In this document: in pieces, positions 6,047 to 11,924 of the stretch | How positions within the stretch are numbered: position 1 is the stretch's first letter | Layout of the letters: each line of letters starts with the position of its first letter | DNA from: Actinomycetota bacterium | Lineage (GTDB): Bacteria > Actinomycetota > Thermoleophilia > Solirubrobacterales > 70-9 | NCBI GenBank assembly: GCA_005884305.1 | Contig: VAYL01000025.1 | Coordinates: 1 to 11,924 of the forward strand | Direction: 5' to 3' | DNA length: 11,924 nucleotides | Position numbers and translations under genes: made by a program | The notes under the pieces: generated by a model | Database searches by the model: none | What the model was told of the DNA's origin: nothing | What the model saw: the letters and a program-made list of their open reading frames with translations, nothing else

Positions 6047-6168
6047 TGGGCCGGGAAAGATGACTTGCGGGTCGGACGAATCGGCCGGGACGGGCCCCGC
6101 GGGGATGGCCCCCGATCGGTTTTGAGATCTCAGGTACGCCATAGCGTCCCCAAAGTCGCAAAAGCTGG

Positions 6169-7110
6169 TTAGGCGGCGGTCCGAACCGCGTCCCGAATCG
6201 CCGCTGCCGTGACCGTCGATGCGAGCGTCCCGATCTGGATCGGGGTGAAGCGGTCGGTCTCCCCCGCCCCGGATGAGAGGCAGAAGACCACGTCGCCGTC
6301 AGCGTCCGAGAACACCGGATCGACGGCGCGGGCAACGCCGCCGCTGGCCATCCGCGCCACTCGAGAACAGGCTGCCTTGTCGAGCGGCGCGTCGGTCATC
6401 ACGCAGACGAGTGTCGTGTTTCGCTCCTCGACGCGCGGCCATTCCGGTGGCCCCTCCATCGCTGCGATCAATGCCGCGGTCGATGCCGCCTCGTCGCGCG
6501 GCCCTGCCAGGACCGCCCCGTCCTCGCCGATCACGTCGCCGAACGCGTTGACCACGGCCAGGGCCGCCGCGGTCTCCCCCGCGCCGCTTCGCGCCGCGGC
6601 GTATCCGATCCCCGCGGGAGCCGAGCGCTCGCGCCCGAGGATCTTTCCCACCGCGGCGCCGGTGCCGGCGCCCACCCGCCCCCGCTCCGGAATGCCTCCG
6701 GACGCCGCCTCGCAGGCCGCGTACCCAGCGTCGGGCCCGGGACGCGCGGCGGGATCGCCCTCGGCGAGGTCATAAACCACCGCGGCCGGGACGATCGGGA
6801 CGCGGCCCGCGGGCGTCTCGTAGCCGCGGCCGTGCTCCTCGAGCCAGCGGACGACCCCATCCGCTGCCGCCAGCCCGAACGCGCTGCCGCCGCAAAGCGC
6901 GACCGCCGTCACCTCATGGGTGCCCGCGAACGGCCCGATGACGTCGGTCTCTCGCGTACCCGGCCCACCGCCGCGGACGTCGACCCCTCCCTGGGTACGG
7001 GGCGGAGGGAGCACGACCGTGCATCCCGTCGTCCCTTCCGCGTCCGTCCAATGGCCGATCTGAAATCCGTCGGGCGGCGCGAGAACATCGGATCCCTCTA
7101 CCCCGCTCAC
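6169..7110 (-). CDS. P1-family (S58, DmpA-like) autoprocessing peptidase
   Basis: This belongs to the N-terminal-nucleophile DmpA/P1 family, which cuts itself into two chains and then acts as an aminopeptidase or amidase on small substrates. The GTG at 7110 overlaps the mutM stop (GTGA) and gives 313 residues. The conserved GGSAFGL is at 74-80 and the likely self-cleavage point is N231-T232 (ERNTTLVCVMTDAPL), leaving Thr232 as the catalytic N-terminus. DPVFSDADGDVVFCLSSG near 264-281 is also typical of the family. Many members have Asn-Ser at the cut; Thr occurs in a large subgroup. A reading frame extends upstream to 7236 but that part is antisense-free overlap within mutM and unlike the family. 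The physiological substrate is unknown. Confidence 0.9.
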   Translation of the reverse strand: MSGVEGSDVLAPPDGFQIGHWTDAEGTTGCTVVLPPPRTQGGVDVRGGGPGTRETDVIGPFAGTHEVTAVALCGGSAFGLAAADGVVRWLEEHGRGYETPAGRVPIVPAAVVYDLAEGDPAARPGPDAGYAACEAASGGIPERGRVGAGTGAAVGKILGRERSAPAGIGYAAARSGAGETAAALAVVNAFGDVIGEDGAVLAGPRDEAASTAALIAAMEGPPEWPRVEERNTTLVCVMTDAPLDKAACSRVARMASGGVARAVDPVFSDADGDVVFCLSSGAGETDRFTPIQIGTLASTVTAAAIRDAVRTAA

Positions 7111-8030
7111 CCTGCCACCCGCCTTCGGGCCCGGCGCCGCGGTCGGCGCCGCAACCGCCGCTGGCAGGACGGGCAGAAATAGGTCGATCGCCCACCAACC
7201 ACGATCCGTCTGATCTCGGCTCCGCACCTGGGGCACGGCTTGCCCTCGCGCGTGTGAACCAGGAACTCCTCCTGCATCGACCCCTGCTCCCCGCGCGCAT
7301 CGCGATAGTCGTCGATCGAAGCACCCCCGCTCCGCAACCCCGCCTCGAGCGCCTCCACGATTCCGACGCGCAGCCGCTCACAGTCCTCGGGCTTCATCGA
7401 CCCCGCCGGCGAGAGCGGGTGGAGCTCCGCACGATGCAGGGCCTCGTCGGCGTAGATGTTCCCGATGCCGGCGATCCCGAGCTGATTCAGCAGAAACGAC
7501 TTGAGGGGGGCTCGGCGCCCAGCCGCCAGCCGGCAGAGCTCCTCGGCGGTCAGCGAATCGGAAAGGGGCTCGACGCCGAGGCGCGCGGCGAAGTACTCGT
7601 CCAGCTCGTGATCCCGAAGGACCACCGCGTGACCAAACCGCCGCGGGTCGGTGAACAGCAACCGCCGCCCATCGTCCAACCGCAGCTGGGCCCGCAGGTA
7701 TCGGAGCTCCGGGTTTCCCTCGTAAAGCCGCTCGCCGCCGAGGCGCCGCGGATCGGCCCCGTCGCCTGCCGGCTCCTCGTCCAGGAGCAGGTTCCCGGTC
7801 ATCCGCAGATGCATCGCCAGCGTGCGACCGCCCTCGAGCCGGAGAAGCAGATACTTCCCGCGGCGCTCGACCGCCTCGATCGTACGCCCGGCAATCGCCC
7901 GCTCAACGTCGTCAGGTGGCTCCGGGCGCGTCCACCGCGCGTCCAGCACGTCGGCCTCGAGGATCCGCCGGCCGGTGACCTCCGGCTCGAGCTGACGGCG
8001 AATCGTCTCGACCTCGGGCAATTCGGGCAT
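7107..8030 (-). CDS. mutM: Formamidopyrimidine-DNA glycosylase (MutM/Fpg)
   Basis: A bifunctional base-excision repair enzyme that removes oxidised purines such as 8-oxoguanine and cuts the abasic strand. The start MPELPEVE places catalytic Pro2 and Glu3 directly after the ATG, which fixes the start. Lys59 (RGKYLLL) is the conserved lysine, MHLRMTG is at 73-79, and N191 lies in GIGNIYADE. The zinc finger has C266, C269, C286 and C289. It is somewhat long at 307 residues: there is an insertion near 86-104 and an unusual C-terminal tail after the finger in which 12 of the last 17 residues are Arg. It is co-transcribed with xerD (32 bases upstream) and coupled to the P1 peptidase by a 4-base overlap. 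Nei-type glycosylases are related, but PELPEVE and the finger favour MutM. Confidence 0.95.
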   Translation of the reverse strand: MPELPEVETIRRQLEPEVTGRRILEADVLDARWTRPEPPDDVERAIAGRTIEAVERRGKYLLLRLEGGRTLAMHLRMTGNLLLDEEPAGDGADPRRLGGERLYEGNPELRYLRAQLRLDDGRRLLFTDPRRFGHAVVLRDHELDEYFAARLGVEPLSDSLTAEELCRLAAGRRAPLKSFLLNQLGIAGIGNIYADEALHRAELHPLSPAGSMKPEDCERLRVGIVEALEAGLRSGGASIDDYRDARGEQGSMQEEFLVHTREGKPCPRCGAEIRRIVVGGRSTYFCPSCQRRLRRRPRRRARRRVAG

Positions 8031-8032
8031 GA

Positions 8033-8049
8033 CCCTGATTCAACCAGGG
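8033..8049 (-). promoter_or_regulatory. Hairpin covering the mutM ribosome binding region
   Basis: On the minus strand CCCTG (8049-8045) and CAGGG (8037-8033) form a 5-bp stem with a 7-base loop, ending 2 bases before the mutM ATG. The 3' arm contains the only Shine-Dalgarno-like AGGG, so folding would hide it. The stem is short; the effect is inferred. Confidence 0.35.
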
Positions 8050-8076
8050 CCCGCCGTGCGAGCTAGGAGCTGGTTG
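8041..8076 (-). repeat. Inverted repeat across the xerD stop
   Basis: CAACCAG (8041-8047) and CTGGTTG (8070-8076) are perfect 7-bp arms around 22 bases that contain the xerD TAG. One arm shares bases 8045-8047 with the hairpin next to the mutM start, so both stems cannot form together. No T run follows. Confidence 0.4.
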
Positions 8077-9022
8077 CCCTTGGGTGGGCCTTGAAGTAGA
8101 CCTCTTTAATCCGGGTGTCGGAGAGGTGGGTGTAGAGCTGCGTCGTCGAGACGTCGGCGTGGCCCAGCATCTCCTGGACCGACCGCAGGTCGCACCCGCC
8201 GGACAGCAGATGGGTGGCGAAGGAATGGCGCAGGGTGTGCGGGCTCATCCGGCCCGCGAGCCCGACGTCGGCCGCATGGCGCTGGATCACCTTGTAGAGC
8301 CCCTGCCGGGTGAGCGGGCCGCCCCTGAAGTTGACAAACAGGCGCGATACCGCCCGTGTCCCGACCAGATCCGGCCGGCCCGAACGCAGATAGCGCGTGA
8401 CCGCCGAGGCCGCCTTGCGGCCCAGCGGGACGATGCGCTCCTTGTTCCCCTTGCCGTGGGCGCGCACGAAGGATCGGCGCAGGTCGACGTCGTTCACGTC
8501 GAGGCCCACGGCTTCGGAGGCGCGGAGCCCGCACCCGTACATAACCTCCAGCAGAGCGCGGTCGCGAAGCGCGATCGGATCGCCTCCGTTCACGCTCTCG
8601 AGCAGCTTCTTGACCTCGGAATAACTCAGTACGCGCGGCAGCTTGCGGCTCTTCGCGGGCGGACTGAGCGCCGCCGTCGGATCCTCGTCGACGAGCTCCT
8701 CGCGACGTAGGTGCCGGTAGAAGGAGCGAAGGCAGGCGGTCTTGCGGTTGACGGTCGCCGGCGAGCATGCCGGCTGCCCGTTCCCCGTGGCGAGGTCGGC
8801 CAGAAAGTCGGCGACGTCCCCGCGATCAGCCTCCGTTGCGCTGCGGTGCCGCTTGGCCAGGAACGCCCCGTACTGGAACAGATCGGTCCGGTAAGCCGAA
8901 AGCGTGTTGCGCGAGAGCCCGCGCTCGAACTCCATGTACGCGAGGAAGTCGAGCACCAGCGCCTCGAACCGCGCCTCGACGCCACCGTCCCGTTCGTCAC
9001 CGTGCTTGACCGCAACTGCCAT
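8063..9022 (-). CDS. xerD: Site-specific tyrosine recombinase, XerD type
   Basis: A 319-residue tyrosine recombinase of the XerC/XerD group, which resolves chromosome dimers at dif at the division septum. The N-terminal SAM-like core-binding domain (about 16-115, FLAYMEFERGLSRNTLSAY) is followed by the catalytic domain with the full set R167 (GCGLRASE), K191 (HGKGNKER), H262-xx-R265 (PHTLRHSFATHLL), H288 (LGHADVSTTQ) and the nucleophile Y297. Length and position in a housekeeping repair cluster favour the chromosomal Xer over a phage or integron integrase; XerC versus XerD is less certain. The start at 9022 fits family length; an in-frame ATG at 9064 adds 14 residues. Neither has a Shine-Dalgarno. 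No dif site was identified nearby. Confidence 0.92.
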   Translation of the reverse strand: MAVAVKHGDERDGGVEARFEALVLDFLAYMEFERGLSRNTLSAYRTDLFQYGAFLAKRHRSATEADRGDVADFLADLATGNGQPACSPATVNRKTACLRSFYRHLRREELVDEDPTAALSPPAKSRKLPRVLSYSEVKKLLESVNGGDPIALRDRALLEVMYGCGLRASEAVGLDVNDVDLRRSFVRAHGKGNKERIVPLGRKAASAVTRYLRSGRPDLVGTRAVSRLFVNFRGGPLTRQGLYKVIQRHAADVGLAGRMSPHTLRHSFATHLLSGGCDLRSVQEMLGHADVSTTQLYTHLSDTRIKEVYFKAHPRATSS

Positions 9023-9110
9023 GGGGTGTGTTAGGCCGGTGCCGTACGGCGCCGGCAGCAGCATGTGTCGTTCATAGGGTTTGGGTTCGCCCCGGCGAGT
9101 GACCGCCCTG

Positions 9111-9123
9111 CCGGTGCAACCGG
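9111..9123. repeat. Small hairpin in the Nudix-xerD gap
   Basis: CCGGT (9111-9115) and ACCGG (9119-9123) form a perfect 5-bp stem with a 3-base loop, 11 bases after the Nudix stop. The 111-base gap to the chosen xerD start holds nothing else clear. It might end or weaken transcription, or be chance in GC-rich DNA. Confidence 0.25.
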
Positions 9124-9133
9124 ACTGCCAGCG

Positions 9134-9658
9134 CTACGACATTCGGCGGAGGTCCCGGAAGAGCAGCATTCCGATCAGCGACTTCGAGTCGCGGCACTCC
9201 TCGATCGCGGCATCCAGCTCCGCCAGGGGCCAGGCGACGCTCTCCAGCCGCTCCTCCTCTTCGGCCTCGGCGCTCGCGTCGTCCAGCCCGGTCGCGAGGT
9301 AGACGATGACCTCTTCCTCGGCGAACCCCGGGCTCGTGTAGAAGCGTTTCAGCTCGCGCCACTCCGAGGCGCTCTTTCCGATCTCCTCGGCGAGCTCACG
9401 CTTCGCGCAGTCGAGGGGCGACTCGCCCGGTACGTCGAGCTTCCCGGCAGGGAGCTCCAGCAGCGCCTCCTCCCCCACGGCCTCGCGCGGCTGGCGCACC
9501 AGGTAGAGGTGGAGGTCGTCGTGAGCCACCATCGCGACGGCTCCCGGATGCCCCACGATCTCTCGCGTGGCGGTGGATCCGTCCGGATAGCGAAACTCGT
9601 CCTCGCGAACGGTCGCGATCTTGCCCTCGTAGACCGTCTTCGAATCGATCCGCTCCAC
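9134..9658 (-). CDS. Nudix hydrolase, probable ADP-ribose pyrophosphatase
   Basis: Nudix enzymes hydrolyse X-linked nucleoside diphosphates; the layout here (ERIDSKTVYEGKIATVREDEF at the start, the box, then FYTSPGFAEEEVIVYLA) is typical of ADP-ribose pyrophosphatases, which cut ADP-ribose to AMP and ribose 5-phosphate. In numbering from the upstream GTG at 9670 the box runs G76 to G98, with R91, E92, E95 and E96 as the metal-binding core (KRELAEEIG). The first gap is one residue longer than the textbook box, as in other ADP-ribose enzymes. I prefer the GTG at 9658 because GAGG lies 6 bases before it; the GTG at 9670 directly abuts the stop of the DUF3866 gene. Starting at 9658 removes four residues, giving 174. 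Confidence 0.9.
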   Translation of the reverse strand: MERIDSKTVYEGKIATVREDEFRYPDGSTATREIVGHPGAVAMVAHDDLHLYLVRQPREAVGEEALLELPAGKLDVPGESPLDCAKRELAEEIGKSASEWRELKRFYTSPGFAEEEVIVYLATGLDDASAEAEEEERLESVAWPLAELDAAIEECRDSKSLIGMLLFRDLRRMS

Positions 9659-9664
9659 GCCGGA

Positions 9665-9668
9665 CCTC
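9665..9668 (-). promoter_or_regulatory. Ribosome binding site that decides the Nudix start
   Basis: GAGG on the minus strand ends 6 bases before the GTG at 9658. The alternative GTG at 9670 overlaps this site and has no comparable signal of its own. Confidence 0.45.
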
Positions 9669-9670
9669 AC

Positions 9671-10735
9671 CTACCCGCTCACGGCACCGGCGAGGGCCCG
9701 CCCCCCGGCGAGCGGCGCCGCGAAGAACAGCGGGTCCTCGGCGAGCGTGCGGCCCATGGTCTTCGTTGGCAGGCCGCTCTTCTCATAGGCGGCGAGATCG
9801 ACCGGTTCCACCTCAACGTCGTGGCGGTCGCCGGCCACGCGGTGAAGCGCGTCCAGGACGCTCGGCATGTCAACGCCGCCGCCCTCCTCCCCGGTCGGCC
9901 AGCCGGCGAGGTCGATCTCCGGCACCGCCACGCGTACCGAACCGAGAGCCAGGTTCAGCACCGTCTCCGTGTGGTGGCTCAGTCCCCGGTGCCGCTCGCG
10001 CGGATCCGAGGAAGAGAGTCGCGGCGAGATCAACGTCGGCAGGCCGAGCGCGAGTGCCGCGTGCGCGTTCTCCAGGGCCGCGATCCCGCCGTGCCCGTAC
10101 GCGGTCGCCGACCCGAGGATCCCGGGTCCCGGGCCGATGACGATCGCGTCCCAGTCGAGGCTGCGCGCGGCGGCATCCAGCGCGCCGAGCGTCGTGACCG
10201 CCTCGTGCTCGCCCCCGAACGCCGTTCCCGCCGTGACGTGGCCGCCCAGGAGACCGCGGTCGCGCAGCTCGGCCACGTCGCGCGACAGCGCACCCGGCAG
10301 CGACCCGCCCGCAGTCTGCACGTAGCCGATGCGGATCCCCCGACCTGCCACGCTCGCCGCCCACACACTGGGCGCGAGGTGTCCGTGCAGTGGGAGAACC
10401 AGCACCGGCGGGGCCCAACCCTCGACGCGCTCGGGGAGCCCCTCCAACTCCACCGGCTCGATCGAGTGCTGGAGCGACGTGTAGTTGAGCTTCATCACGT
10501 GCTGTCGGCCCAGCGGGCCGCGTCCGGACAGGCCCCGCGTAAGGTTGGCATGCACGACGTCGAAGCCGCCCGAGCCGAGTCCCAGATCGGCGGCTTCCGT
10601 GTTGACGACCACCTCATCTCCCTCAGCGACCTCGCCGACGAGCCCGACGTCCGCCCACGCCGGCCGGTCCTCGTCGCCGATCCGTACGGTCAAGGGGTCG
10701 GTTGAGCTGATGACGCCCAATCGCAGCTTCAGCAT
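9671..10735 (-). CDS. DUF3866 family protein, function unknown
   Basis: A 354-residue protein recognised as DUF3866, a family without an assigned function found in actinobacteria and some Firmicutes. Visible conserved features: MKLNYTSLQ at 81-89, LPLHGHLAPSVWAA near 114-127 with His117 and His119, a Gly-rich segment GPGPGILGSATAYGHGG at 201-217, and RHRGLSHHTETVL near 248-260. The N-terminal ~60 residues look like a small beta barrel. The His-rich and Gly-rich motifs suggest a ligand- or metal-binding enzyme, but that is inference. There is no signal peptide or membrane segment. The ATG overlaps the M20 peptidase stop by 7 bases (ATGCTGA), with GAGGAG about 11 bases upstream, and the Nudix gene follows with at most 12 bases between. 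Confidence 0.88.
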   Translation of the reverse strand: MLKLRLGVISSTDPLTVRIGDEDRPAWADVGLVGEVAEGDEVVVNTEAADLGLGSGGFDVVHANLTRGLSGRGPLGRQHVMKLNYTSLQHSIEPVELEGLPERVEGWAPPVLVLPLHGHLAPSVWAASVAGRGIRIGYVQTAGGSLPGALSRDVAELRDRGLLGGHVTAGTAFGGEHEAVTTLGALDAAARSLDWDAIVIGPGPGILGSATAYGHGGIAALENAHAALALGLPTLISPRLSSSDPRERHRGLSHHTETVLNLALGSVRVAVPEIDLAGWPTGEEGGGVDMPSVLDALHRVAGDRHDVEVEPVDLAAYEKSGLPTKTMGRTLAEDPLFFAAPLAGGRALAGAVSG

Positions 10736-11841
10736 CGGGCGGCGGTCTCCTCGACGATCGCCTCGCAGACCCGGAGCATCTGGGCGAGCCTCTCGGCCGC
10801 CACGCTCTCCTCGGGGGTGTGATTCGCCTCCGTGCCGTTCGCAAGCAGCACGGTCTCGAACCCGCGCGCGTTGAGCGCGTTGGCGTCGCTGCCGCCGCCG
10901 GTCGACGTCTCACGGGGCTCAACGCCCGAACGTTCGAGTGCGGCGCGCGCGATGGTCACCGACTGCGCCTTGGACGAAAGGCGGTAGCCGCGGAACATCT
11001 CGGTCACCTCGAGGTCGACGTCGCACTCGTGCTCGCTCGCCGCCCACGTACAGACATCAACCATCGCCCCGATCGTTCTGCTCGCGCGGCCGTCGTCGAG
11101 GCTCCTCGCCTCCCCTTGTATGCGACAGCGACCCGGGACGACGTTCGACGCGGTGCCACCCTCGATGACGCCGACGTTCGCCGTGGTTTCCTCATCCAGG
11201 CGCCCGAGCTCCATCCGGGCGACCGCGGCTGCCGCCGCCTCAATCGCGCTCCGGCCATCCTCCGGGCGGATGCCGGAATGCGCCTCGGTGCCCTCGAACT
11301 CCGCCGCGAGCCGCTCGTAGGTGGGCGCGGCTGTGACCACCTCGCCGACCGGGCTCGCGTGGTCGAGGATGAACCCGAAGGACGAGCGAAGCGATCCGAG
11401 GTCGAGCTCCTTCGCCCCGCGAAGCCCGTCCTCCTCGGCAACCGTGAAGACGAGCTCGAGCCCCACCGCCGGATTGGCCATCGCATACCGCGCCGCGAGC
11501 TCCACCAGGACCGTCACGGCCGCCTTGTTGTCGGCGCCCAGGATCGTGTCCCCGCGCGAGCGAAAGACCCCCTGGTCGAGCACCACCTCGACCGGCCCAT
11601 CGTGAGGAACGGTGTCGAGATGGGCGCAGAACATCGCCCAGGCGTCTCGAGCGCCCGGAACCCGCGCGATGAGATTCCCCGATCCGGCGCGAGCCGGCCC
11701 CGCGGCGCCGTCCTCGACCACCTCGATCCCCAACTCACGTATCTCACGGAGCACGTCATCGGCCACCGCTCGCTCCGACCCGGTCGGACTTGCGATCTCA
11801 CAGAGCCGCACGAAGCGGTCGAGCACCCGTTGATCCGTCAC
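10729..11841 (-). CDS. M20-family metallopeptidase, PepT-like
   Basis: A 370-residue zinc-dependent exopeptidase of the M20 clan, closest in style to tripeptidase PepT and its PepT-like relatives. The two-metal site is complete: H74 and D76 (CAHLDTVPH), bridging D104 (GADNKAAV), catalytic E136 with E137 (AEEDGLRGAK), D160 (ILDHA) and H341 (GTEANHTPEE). EAHSGIRPEDGRSAIEAA near 186-203 begins the lid domain used for dimerisation. Typical substrates are short peptides or acylated amino acids, and the true one is not shown. It is first in the leftward run, with a GTG start, no Shine-Dalgarno and a -10-like box 7 bases upstream, which suggests a leaderless transcript. Its stop overlaps the DUF3866 start. 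Confidence 0.92.
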   Translation of the reverse strand: MTDQRVLDRFVRLCEIASPTGSERAVADDVLREIRELGIEVVEDGAAGPARAGSGNLIARVPGARDAWAMFCAHLDTVPHDGPVEVVLDQGVFRSRGDTILGADNKAAVTVLVELAARYAMANPAVGLELVFTVAEEDGLRGAKELDLGSLRSSFGFILDHASPVGEVVTAAPTYERLAAEFEGTEAHSGIRPEDGRSAIEAAAAAVARMELGRLDEETTANVGVIEGGTASNVVPGRCRIQGEARSLDDGRASRTIGAMVDVCTWAASEHECDVDLEVTEMFRGYRLSSKAQSVTIARAALERSGVEPRETSTGGGSDANALNARGFETVLLANGTEANHTPEESVAAERLAQMLRVCEAIVEETAARC

Positions 11842-11848
11842 GTGTCGC

Positions 11849-11854
11849 AGGTTA
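11849..11854 (-). promoter_or_regulatory. Possible -10 box of a leaderless M20 peptidase transcript
   Basis: TAACCT on the minus strand matches TAnnnT and ends 7 bases before the GTG at 11841, so transcription would start at or next to the start codon. There is no Shine-Dalgarno. It sits in the only AT-rich patch (11852-11862) of the 45-base divergent spacer. No clear -35 box was found. Confidence 0.3.
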
Positions 11855-11886
11855 TGTATTCAGCCCGGCTCTGCGAGGATCGGCCG

Positions 11887-11924
11887 ATGACGATCCGCGA
11901 CGCACTTCGCATCGTGTTCCGGCG
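11887..11924 (+). CDS. Start of a rightward gene (partial, unidentified)
   Basis: An ATG at 11887 opens a frame reading MTIRDALRIVFR to the window edge. GAGGA (11875-11879) lies 7 bases upstream, one of the better ribosome binding sites in the window, and the gene would diverge from the M20 peptidase across a 45-base spacer. Twelve residues are too few to name a product. Confidence 0.5.
   Translation, partial: MTIRDALRIVFR

Noticed and set aside
7111..7236. N-terminal extension of the P1 peptidase to 7236
   Set aside because: It would lie out of frame inside the conserved zinc finger of mutM; the GTG at 7110 overlaps the mutM stop and fits the family's start.
8063..9022. Phage or integron integrase marking a mobile element
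   Set aside because: The protein has XerC/D length and motifs, neighbours are housekeeping repair genes, and no attachment repeats, tRNA end or cargo are visible.
9023..9133. A dif recombination site next to xerD
   Set aside because: No 28-bp sequence with two imperfectly palindromic 11-bp arms was found in the gap; chromosomal dif sites usually lie far from xerD.
9065..10705. A 546-residue open frame on the plus strand
   Set aside because: It mirrors the codons of the Nudix and DUF3866 genes, both well supported on the other strand, and shows no motifs.

Overview
The window is chromosomal DNA from a high-GC bacterium. Codon third positions are almost all G or C, GTG, TTG and probably CTG starts are used, and many genes are stacked with 4-7 base overlaps. 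The gene set (dgt-dnaG pair, a DUF3866 protein beside an ADP-ribose pyrophosphatase, an XerD recombinase, MutM, RecO) fits Actinomycetota. The protein style suggests a deep lineage such as Thermoleophilia, but that placement is inference without a search.

Layout. Most of the window reads leftward on the minus strand. From the right end the order is: M20-type metallopeptidase (10729-11841), DUF3866 protein (9671-10735), Nudix ADP-ribose pyrophosphatase (9134-9658), XerD-type tyrosine recombinase (8063-9022), MutM/Fpg DNA glycosylase (7107-8030), P1-family autoprocessing peptidase (6169-7110), RecO (5303-6046) and a small two-helix membrane protein (4764-5285). This run looks like one or a few operons for DNA repair and chromosome maintenance with metabolic house-cleaning enzymes mixed in. 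Further left, dgt (1817-2854) and dnaG (27-1820) form a coupled pair, and a GTG codon overlapping the dnaG stop probably opens the next gene.

Between these minus-strand blocks lies a plus-strand island (2880-4849): a short-chain dehydrogenase/reductase, a small cupin, about 300 bases without a clear gene, and a GNAT acetyltransferase. That gap is packed with inverted repeats, including a 10-bp perfect stem with a 5-base loop, and is the best candidate here for an undescribed structured RNA or a cluster of terminators. The GNAT gene shows signs of a frameshift at its start and a lost stop at its end. A last plus-strand gene begins at 11887 with a good ribosome binding site and runs off the window.

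The clearest oddities are a dnaG that seems to start at CTG inside the dgt stop codon, the structured region 4024-4234, the CCCC frameshift candidate in the GNAT gene, and two mutually exclusive hairpins just before mutM. No tRNA, rRNA, CRISPR array or insertion sequence was seen.
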